A DNA stretch of 64,000 nt, taken from the NCBI GenBank assembly GCA_039985655.1, contig JBDWSF010000007.1:26905-90904 (forward strand), given 5' to 3'. This document shows, piece by piece, positions 9,858 to 16,904 of the stretch. The stretch's first letter is position 1. Every line of letters starts with the position of its first letter. A model generated the notes under the pieces. The model was not told the origin of the DNA. It did not search any database and saw only the letters and a list, made by a program, of their open reading frames with translations. This stretch comes from Postechiella sp039985655. GTDB lineage: Bacteria; Bacteroidota; Bacteroidia; Flavobacteriales; Flavobacteriaceae. Both the position numbers and the translations under genes were made by a program.

Positions 9858-11483
9858 ATGAAAAAATCTAAATTAAATTTTTTAGCATTATTAATACTTG
9901 GTGTTATATTTGTTTCAAATGCGCAAAGTGCAAGATATGTGAATGACATGGATTACGTATTGGGAGATACTAAACAAGCATTTATTACTGGGGGAATCAC
10001 TACTACTGCTCAAGCAGACAACCTTTTAATAGGTTTTAAAAAAATGGGAGTAAATGGTATTCGTATCCCAATTTTTCCAAGAGATTCTAATGGTGTAGAT
10101 GTTAATCCTAATAAACCTATGATGGATTACTTTTATACGCAAGCTGTAGCTCAAGGATTTCTGATTTTTGCTAACCCAGCCCAAGGAGGTGGTGGTGCAA
10201 GAATAGCAAATAATTCGCTTTCGCATGAAGGAGGTGTAAATGGCATCCAAGCTGCAACCGATGAGTTAATCGCCAGAGTTTTAGAGTTTTCTAATGAATA
10301 TCCAGATTGTAAATGGATTAATCCATTTAATGAAGACGGAAGAGCTACTAATAGCACATGGAGTGTAGCTCAATACCACACTATATACGCTGCATTATAC
10401 AATAATGTTAATGGTGCAGAATTAGTAGGGCCGTGTACATGGGGGTTACCAGCAGCTATTGATATGTTACAAAACACAAATATAGCCGATTATATTACAG
10501 TAGCTACATCACACAATTTAGGATTTAATCATAGCTCATGGTCAACTTTTATTAACTTAGCAAATGCAGAGAATTTACCTGTATGGGATTCTGAAGTAAA
10601 TCATAGTGATAAGTTTGGAACTGGAACACGCTTAGAAAAAGCGATAGAAAATGAAGTAGATGGGTTGGTTTTGTATAATTCGTGGAATACAATTAGTCTT
10701 ACTAACGGATCAATAAGTAGTGCAGCTGAAACAATGATGGATTTGTATTTGAAATTCCGTACAGATAAAACATACTATATAGATTGTCCTGCTCTTAATA
10801 AAAGACTAGCATCTACAGGAGGAAGTGAAGATGCTTATACAACGTCTACTAGTACTACTGGAGATGATGTAGAATGGGAATTTGTTGAAAAAGGAAATGG
10901 TTATTTCCATATACAACGTGCAGCAGGAGGTTCTAAACCAAGAATAAGGACGGACTATACAGAAAATGCAGATATGCAATCTATAGGATCAAATGGTATT
11001 CAAACCTATTTTGATTTTACTGCAGGTTATTCAAATGGTACTTACCATTTAACACTTCCTGATATTTCTGTTTTAAATAGAAGAAGGTTGCAGGTTACTA
11101 GTGGCGGTTTTGTGAAAATGGTAACTAGTTCTAGTTCGGGTAGTTGGGTGTCTTTTACTTTTAAGGAAGTAGGTAGTACACAATCAAAAAGTTCTAAATC
11201 AAAAGAAATTGAAATAGAATCAGAAACAACATCAAAGTTGAAGTTTCCAAGTATGATTAATTCATTAAACCCTAATTTTAAACCATTGATGTTATTAGAA
11301 AACAGGTCTGATTATACTTTGAATGTTTATAGTTTAGATGGAAAACGAGTATTCTCAACATCTAATATGGAAGAAGCATGGGTTCCATCTGGAAGGCAAA
11401 AAGGTGTTTTTGTTTTTCATGCTACTTATATGGATGACCAAAATGTAAAGTCTATGGAAAGAGGAAAGGTAGTTGTCCAATAA
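9858..11483 (+). CDS. Tandem TIM-barrel glycoside hydrolase, copy 1 (family unassigned)
   Basis: A 541-aa secreted enzyme, first of four tandem paralogs. Signal peptide 1-22, then a clan GH-A-like TIM barrel about 25-300. Glu159 in PFNEDGR is the likely acid/base and Glu246 in VWDSEVN the likely nucleophile, the usual positions at the ends of strands 4 and 7. I do not recognise the CAZy family. A ricin-type beta-trefoil domain (about 304-440) replaces the fucolectin-like domain of the other three copies. The C-terminus (about 480-541) is an atypical sorting-like domain, with VYSLDGKRV and KGVFVF but no YPNP. It has its own promoter (9686-9741) and terminator (11575-11616). Role inferred: cleavage of the main polysaccharide chain outside the cell. 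Confidence 0.78.
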   Translation: MKKSKLNFLALLILGVIFVSNAQSARYVNDMDYVLGDTKQAFITGGITTTAQADNLLIGFKKMGVNGIRIPIFPRDSNGVDVNPNKPMMDYFYTQAVAQGFLIFANPAQGGGGARIANNSLSHEGGVNGIQAATDELIARVLEFSNEYPDCKWINPFNEDGRATNSTWSVAQYHTIYAALYNNVNGAELVGPCTWGLPAAIDMLQNTNIADYITVATSHNLGFNHSSWSTFINLANAENLPVWDSEVNHSDKFGTGTRLEKAIENEVDGLVLYNSWNTISLTNGSISSAAETMMDLYLKFRTDKTYYIDCPALNKRLASTGGSEDAYTTSTSTTGDDVEWEFVEKGNGYFHIQRAAGGSKPRIRTDYTENADMQSIGSNGIQTYFDFTAGYSNGTYHLTLPDISVLNRRRLQVTSGGFVKMVTSSSSGSWVSFTFKEVGSTQSKSSKSKEIEIESETTSKLKFPSMINSLNPNFKPLMLLENRSDYTLNVYSLDGKRVFSTSNMEEAWVPSGRQKGVFVFHATYMDDQNVKSMERGKVVVQ

Positions 11484-11574
11484 ACTTGTTATAAAGAACT
11501 CTTTTGTAAATAAAAATAATAGATTTATTGTTTAAAAGTGATTTAAATAAAAATACCTTTTATAATATTTAATC

Positions 11575-11616
11575 AATGCCTTTATGAGTTTTACTTTGTA
11601 AAGGCATTCGTTTTTT
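11575..11616 (+). terminator. Rho-independent terminator after 9858-11483
   Basis: The 10-bp stem AATGCCTTTA (11575-11584) pairs with TAAAGGCATT (11599-11608) and is followed by CG and a T run. Confidence 0.82.
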
Positions 11617-11660
11617 ATAATAGAAAATATATTTTCAGACTCAAATACTGTGGAGCTTAC

Positions 11661-11716
11661 GCAACAAATTGAACCCTTTATAGAGAATTTTAAAATAATT
11701 AAAAATGTTTATTTTG
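11661..11716 (+). promoter_or_regulatory. Three-box operator plus -7 element, copy 3
   Basis: GCAACA starts at 11661, the C-box reads AACCC from 11672, and GAGAA starts at 11683, an exact 22-base offset. TTATTTTG starts at 11709, 26 bases after GAGAA, with only the second base off TAnnTTTG. It precedes the three-gene unit 11772-16584. Confidence 0.65.
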
Positions 11717-11771
11717 TTTTTCAAACATTAGTTTATATAAAATACTTAGAAGCTATAATTTAAAATAATAT

Positions 11772-13379
11772 ATGATAAAAAAACTACATAACAGTACAAT
11801 TAAAATAATGTTTATAATTACGCTAATATGTTGTTGTAGTTTTAACACATATGGCCAAACCATTTATACTAACGACATGGATTATGTCATAGGAGATGCT
11901 AAGCAGGCTTTTATTCAAAATAGAATTTCAACTGAAACTCAAGCAGACAATCTTTTAAAGGGAATGAGAAAATTAGGTGTAAATGGTATACGCATACCAA
12001 TTTTCCCCAGAGATGCTGTAACTGGGGTTGATGTTAACCCTAATAAACCCATAATGGATTATTTTTACACGAAAGCTGTAGAACAAGGGGTCCTTATTTT
12101 TGCAAATCCAGCACAAGGAGGAGGTGGTGCAAGAATAGCAAATAATTCACTTTCAATAGCAGGTGGTGTAAATGGTGTTCAAGCAGCAACCGATGAGTTA
12201 ATTGCACGAGTATTAGAGTTTTCTGATGAATATCCAGATTGCAAATGGTTAAATCCATTTAATGAAGACGGAAGAGCCACTAATAGTACTTGGAGTGTTG
12301 CCCAATATCATACAATATATGGAGCATTATACAATAATGTAAACGGTGCAGAATTAGTTGGGCCTTGCACATGGGGATTGCCTGCAGCTATTGATATGTT
12401 TCAAAACACAAATATTGCAGATTATATAACTGTTGCTACTTCTCATAATTTAGGGTTTAATCACAATCAATGGTCCTCCTTTATTAATTTAGCAAATGCA
12501 GAGAATTTACCTGTATGGGATTCTGAAGTAACCCATACTGATAAGTTTGGAACAGGAACACGTTTAGAAAAAGCGATAGAAAATGAAGTAGATGGGTTGG
12601 TTTTATATAATATATGGAATACCATTAGCTTAACCGATGGTTCAATAAGCTCTGGCGCACAAAATCAAATGCTTTTATATTTAAAAGATTATGAATTGCC
12701 TGTAAATATAGCCATTAATGGTGTTGCAACACAATCAGTCACTACTTCTACAACAGTTACAAATTTAGAAGCTGCACGAGCAATAGATGGTAATACATCT
12801 GGTGTTTGGAATCAAGGTAACCCATCAATTTCTCATACTGTAGGAACAAACCCATGGTGGCAACTTGATCTTCAGTCAGATAAAGAGATAGGTGAAATTC
12901 GTATATATAATAGAGCAGAAAATAGAGAAACACTTTCTAATTTTACAGTAACGGTTACTAACACGAGTGGTATAGAAGTTTTTACTAAAACGTATATAGA
13001 GTATCCAAATCCTCTTCTAGTAATTGAAACAGGAAGTATAACAGGGCAGATTGTTAAAATTCAATTAAATGGAGAAGGCACATTGAGCATGGCAGAGGTA
13101 GAGATTTATGGGGCAAATGACTTGTTATCTACTAAAACTGAAGGTCAAATTAATTTAAATATATATCCAAATCCTATTGTAGATATATTAAATATAAGCT
13201 CTCCTATTGATGTTTTTAAAAATTATACTATTTATAATATCAATGGACAAATTATAGCTACAGAAGAAGTTAATTCAAAAGAATTGAAATTGGATTTAAG
13301 TGCGTTTTCAAAAGGAATTTACATACTTAAGCTAGAAGGTGATCTGTTTTTAAATACTCATAAGGTCATTAAAAATTAA
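11772..13379 (+). CDS. Tandem TIM-barrel glycoside hydrolase, copy 2, with CBM47-like domain
   Basis: A 535-aa secreted enzyme. Signal peptide about 1-28; TIM barrel about 30-305 with Glu165 (FNEDGR) and Glu252 (WDSEVTH); an F5/8-type fucolectin-like domain about 311-450 with NPWWQLDL and NR motifs; and a T9SS sorting domain about 463-535 with YPNP. The catalytic domain is nearly the same as in copy 1, whereas the C-terminal third is nearly the same as in copy 3, so the gene looks like a mosaic. The fucolectin-like domain keeps the SHT segment but lacks the CC pair usual in fucolectins. The next copy starts 3 bases after the stop codon. Confidence 0.8.
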   Translation: MIKKLHNSTIKIMFIITLICCCSFNTYGQTIYTNDMDYVIGDAKQAFIQNRISTETQADNLLKGMRKLGVNGIRIPIFPRDAVTGVDVNPNKPIMDYFYTKAVEQGVLIFANPAQGGGGARIANNSLSIAGGVNGVQAATDELIARVLEFSDEYPDCKWLNPFNEDGRATNSTWSVAQYHTIYGALYNNVNGAELVGPCTWGLPAAIDMFQNTNIADYITVATSHNLGFNHNQWSSFINLANAENLPVWDSEVTHTDKFGTGTRLEKAIENEVDGLVLYNIWNTISLTDGSISSGAQNQMLLYLKDYELPVNIAINGVATQSVTTSTTVTNLEAARAIDGNTSGVWNQGNPSISHTVGTNPWWQLDLQSDKEIGEIRIYNRAENRETLSNFTVTVTNTSGIEVFTKTYIEYPNPLLVIETGSITGQIVKIQLNGEGTLSMAEVEIYGANDLLSTKTEGQINLNIYPNPIVDILNISSPIDVFKNYTIYNINGQIIATEEVNSKELKLDLSAFSKGIYILKLEGDLFLNTHKVIKN

Positions 13380-13382
13380 AAG

Positions 13383-14969
13383 ATGGTTAAGAATAAAATA
13401 ATATCAAGTTTTTTAATAGTTTTATCTTGTTTCTTAACAGAAATGCAAGGTCAAACTATTTATACTAATGATATGAATTATGTCATAGGAGATACTAAGC
13501 AGGCTTTTATTCAAAACAGGGTAAAGACTAATAGTCAGGCAGATAATCTTTTAAAAGCTCTTAAGACAATGAAGTTTAATGGTATACGTATACCTATTTT
13601 TCCAAGAGATGCAACAACTGGAGTTGATGTTAATCCAGATAAAGCAGTAATGGATTATTTTTATCAACAAGCTCTATCGCAAGGATTTCTTATTTTTGCA
13701 AATCCAGCGCAAGGTGGTGGTGGTGCTCGAATTGCAAATAACTCACTTAATAATGGAGGAGGGGTAAATGGTGTACAAGCTGCAACAGACGAATTGGTTG
13801 AGAGAGTAATTGAATTTTCTAATGGATACCCAGATTGTAAATGGTTAAATCCTTTCAATGAAGATGGGAGGGCTACAAACAGTACATGGTCTGTTAGTCA
13901 AATTCATGAAGTTTATGAAAGATTATATAACCATGGCGTTAATGGAGCAGAATTAATAGGGCCTTGTACATGGGGGTTACCAGCGGGTATTGATATGTTA
14001 CAAAATACTAATATAGAAGATTATATTACTGTTGCAACGTCTCATAACTTAGGGCATCATGATAATCAATGGGACGATTTTATAGCTTTGGCAAAAGCTA
14101 GAGATTTACCTGTATGGGATTCTGAAGCAAATAATGATCCTGGTAATACTTCTGTAAATAAATTTGAGGCTGCAATAGCAAATAAAGTGGATGGTTTAGT
14201 GGTATATAATGTAGGAAATAATGTGAATTTAGATACAGGTGGAATAAATGACACTAATCTTTTTTACATGTCTAGATATTTAAAACAAAAACCTAATCTA
14301 GCTTTAGATGGTATTGCAACGCAATCAGTAACGACTTCTACAACCGTTACAAACTTAGAAGCTGCACGAGCAATTGATGACAATACATCTGGCGTTTGGA
14401 ATCAAGGTAATCCGTCAATTTCTCATACTGTTGGAACAAATCCATGGTGGCAAGTTGATCTTGGGGCTAATAAAGAGATAGGTGAGATTCGTATATATAA
14501 TAGAGCTGAGAATAGAGAAACACTTTATAATTTCACAGTTACGGTTACAAACACGAGTGGTCTAGAAGTTTTTGCTAAAACGTATACAGAATATCCAGAT
14601 CCTCTTCTAGCAATTGAAACAGGAAATATAACAGGTCAAATTGTTAAAATTCAATTGAATGGAGAAGGCACACTGAGTATGGCAGAGATACAAGTGTTTG
14701 GTATAGATGTATCTTTGTCTACTAGAATAGTAGATCAAACCAACTTAAATATATACCCAAATCCTATTGTAGATATATTAAATATAAGCTCTCCTACTGA
14801 TGTTTTTAAAAATTATACTATTTATAATATCAATGGACAAATTATAGCTACAGAAAAAGTTAATTCGAAAGAATTGAAATTAGATTTAAGTACGTTTTCA
14901 AAAGGAATTTACATGCTTAAATTAGAAGGTAATCAGTTTTTAAATACTCAAAAAATAATAAAAAATTAA
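13383..14969 (+). CDS. Tandem TIM-barrel glycoside hydrolase, copy 3, with CBM47-like domain
   Basis: A 528-aa secreted enzyme with the same plan: signal peptide about 1-23, TIM barrel to about 298, fucolectin-like domain about 303-443, T9SS sorting domain about 455-528 (YPNP). Predicted catalytic residues are Glu160 (FNEDGR) and Glu248 (WDSEANN). After the second Glu it diverges from its sisters: NNDPGN replaces the KFGTGTR-type segment, which may alter the substrate subsites. Its binding and sorting domains match copy 2 almost residue for residue. It sits between copies 2 and 4 in one transcription unit. Confidence 0.8.
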   Translation: MVKNKIISSFLIVLSCFLTEMQGQTIYTNDMNYVIGDTKQAFIQNRVKTNSQADNLLKALKTMKFNGIRIPIFPRDATTGVDVNPDKAVMDYFYQQALSQGFLIFANPAQGGGGARIANNSLNNGGGVNGVQAATDELVERVIEFSNGYPDCKWLNPFNEDGRATNSTWSVSQIHEVYERLYNHGVNGAELIGPCTWGLPAGIDMLQNTNIEDYITVATSHNLGHHDNQWDDFIALAKARDLPVWDSEANNDPGNTSVNKFEAAIANKVDGLVVYNVGNNVNLDTGGINDTNLFYMSRYLKQKPNLALDGIATQSVTTSTTVTNLEAARAIDDNTSGVWNQGNPSISHTVGTNPWWQVDLGANKEIGEIRIYNRAENRETLYNFTVTVTNTSGLEVFAKTYTEYPDPLLAIETGNITGQIVKIQLNGEGTLSMAEIQVFGIDVSLSTRIVDQTNLNIYPNPIVDILNISSPTDVFKNYTIYNINGQIIATEKVNSKELKLDLSTFSKGIYMLKLEGNQFLNTQKIIKN

Positions 14970-14979
14970 AAATTACAGA

Positions 14980-16584
14980 ATGATTAAGTATAAAATAGTG
15001 CTAAGTTTTACAGTGGTTATGTATTGTTTATGTTTTAGAGGCTATAGTCAGACCATATATACTAATGATATGGATTATGTTCTTGGTGATACTAAACAAG
15101 CTTTTATAACTAATGCAATTACGACAATTGACCAAGCTGATAACCTTCTATTAGGGTTTCATAATATGGGAGTAAATGGTATTCGTATCCCTCTTTTTGG
15201 AAGAGGTGTTGATGGGGTGGATCTTAATCCTAATAAGCCAATGTTTGATTATTTTTATGTTCAAGCATTAGCTCAAGGTTTCGATATTTTTGCTAATCCA
15301 GCACAAGGAGGTGGAGGACATAGAGTGGCTAATAATAGGCTTAATGGTAATGGTTCTAATGAAGGAGCTGAGTCTTCTGTAAATGGTGTTCAAGCAGCAA
15401 CTGAGGAATTAATAGCTCGAGTAATTGAGTTTTCAGATCAATACCCAGATTGTAAATGGTTAAACCCTTTCAATGAAGATGGAAGGGCAACTAGTAGTAC
15501 ATGGAGTATAAGTCAAATCAATGAAATATATCAAAGACTATATAATCATGGGGTAAACGGAGCAGAGTTGATAGGACCATGTACTTGGGGGCTTCCTGCA
15601 GGTATTGATATGCTACAAAACACGAATATAGCAGATTATATAACTGTTGCAACATCGCATAATTTAGGTTTTAATCATAACCAGTGGTCTACATTTATCT
15701 CTTTAGCTGATGCTGAAGGATTACCCGTTTGGGATTCTGAAGTGAATCATAATGATGCAAAAGGTAATGGAACACGTTTAGAAAAAGCAATAGAGAATAA
15801 CGTAGATGGGTTAGTTTTATATAATTCATGGAATACAATAAGTTTAACTACTGGTTCTGTAAATAGTGGAGGAGAAGCAATGATGGCTTTATATTTAATC
15901 CCTAAAGTTAACCTAGCTCTAAATGGAGTAGCTTCGCAATCATCAGTTGGATTTACAGGAGCAACTCCAGATAAATCTATTGATGGTAATACAAATGGTC
16001 TTTTAACAAATAATTCTTTATCAATTACAAATGCCGAAGACAACCCTTGGTGGCAGGTTGACCTTGGTTCAAATCAAGAAATAGGAGATATTAAAGTGTT
16101 TAATAGAACTAATAGTTGTTGCACAGATAGATTAGCTAATTTCACTGTATTAGTTATAGATAATAGTGGTGCAACGGTATATTCTAAAACGTATACAACA
16201 GCTCCTCTACCTTCAGTTATAGCAGAAACAGGTGGGGTAACAGGTCAGATTGTTAAAATTCAGGCGAATACAACAGGTGTTGCATTAAACCTAGCCGAGG
16301 TACAAGTTTTTGCACCAGAAGAAGAACTGTCAATAAAGGAAAACGAAGATTTACAAGTTTCAATATATCCTAATCCAGTTGTTGATAAGTTAAATATAAT
16401 TTCACCAAATGGAGATTTTAATAGCTATACTGTATACTCTATTAATGGACAGGAACTATTAAGTGATAAAATAAATAATGCACGTGAGATTGAGATTAAC
16501 GTAAGTGAATTTTCAAAAGGTATTTATTTATTAAAACTAAAAGGCGTTGAACATTCGAGAACGTATAAGATAGTTAAGGACTAA
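14980..16584 (+). CDS. Tandem TIM-barrel glycoside hydrolase, copy 4, with fucolectin-like domain
   Basis: A 534-aa secreted enzyme. Signal peptide about 1-23; TIM barrel to about 305 with Glu166 (FNEDGR) and Glu254 (WDSEVNH); fucolectin-like domain about 309-450; T9SS sorting domain about 460-534 (YPNP). The binding domain has the clearest fucolectin signature of the set, NR followed by SCCTDR and PWWQVDL, typical of CBM47/FTP domains. However, the His of the usual HT segment is Asn here. The barrel carries a small insertion after the glycine-rich loop (NGNGSNEG). It is last in the unit, followed by a strong terminator at 16618-16652. Confidence 0.8.
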   Translation: MIKYKIVLSFTVVMYCLCFRGYSQTIYTNDMDYVLGDTKQAFITNAITTIDQADNLLLGFHNMGVNGIRIPLFGRGVDGVDLNPNKPMFDYFYVQALAQGFDIFANPAQGGGGHRVANNRLNGNGSNEGAESSVNGVQAATEELIARVIEFSDQYPDCKWLNPFNEDGRATSSTWSISQINEIYQRLYNHGVNGAELIGPCTWGLPAGIDMLQNTNIADYITVATSHNLGFNHNQWSTFISLADAEGLPVWDSEVNHNDAKGNGTRLEKAIENNVDGLVLYNSWNTISLTTGSVNSGGEAMMALYLIPKVNLALNGVASQSSVGFTGATPDKSIDGNTNGLLTNNSLSITNAEDNPWWQVDLGSNQEIGDIKVFNRTNSCCTDRLANFTVLVIDNSGATVYSKTYTTAPLPSVIAETGGVTGQIVKIQANTTGVALNLAEVQVFAPEEELSIKENEDLQVSIYPNPVVDKLNIISPNGDFNSYTVYSINGQELLSDKINNAREIEINVSEFSKGIYLLKLKGVEHSRTYKIVKD

Positions 16585-16617
16585 ATTTAAATATATATAA
16601 GTAGCCATAGTTGGTGG

Positions 16618-16652
16618 ACAGCATCTTGTTTTTATAGATGCTGTTTTTTTTT
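16618..16652 (+). terminator. Rho-independent terminator after copy 4
   Basis: The 9-bp stem ACAGCATCT / AGATGCTGT has a 9-base loop and is followed by an uninterrupted run of T. Confidence 0.9.
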
Positions 16653-16726
16653 GCTTAGAATAAAATAATAAATAAAGTTTAATCCTAAAATAACAACGTA
16701 TTAGGTGCTTTTTATTTAGGCATTGT

Positions 16727-16782
16727 GCAACATTTAGAGTCCTCAAATGAGAATTATACTCTCGCCGAAGTTGATACTTTTG
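16727..16782 (+). promoter_or_regulatory. Three-box operator plus -7 element, copy 4
   Basis: GCAACA starts at 16727 and GAGAA at 16749 (22 bases). The middle box is degenerate (AGTCC from 16738). TACTTTTG, a perfect TAnnTTTG, starts at 16775, 26 bases after GAGAA. It precedes the long unit beginning at 16905. Confidence 0.68.
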
Positions 16783-16904
16783 AATTAGATGTAAATGGTA
16801 GATGTTACGTCTATTGTTATGTTAAAAAAGAAAAGTGTTTTAAAGAGGATTAAATACAAATTAGATGTGTTTGCTCTTAGTCAAAAAATGATTAGCCTAA
16901 ATAT

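Larger units (their letters stand above)
16585..16904. other. Intergenic region with terminator and promoter
   Basis: It contains no gene. A terminator (16618-16652) ends the tandem-enzyme unit, and the three-box motif with a perfect -7 element (16727-16782) starts the next one. An AT-rich leader of about 110 bases follows. Confidence 0.6.

Noticed and set aside
11772..16584. Tandem copies as an assembly artefact
   Set aside because: The copies differ throughout their catalytic domains and spacers, so they are real paralogs; only the C-terminal parts of copies 2 and 3 are very close.
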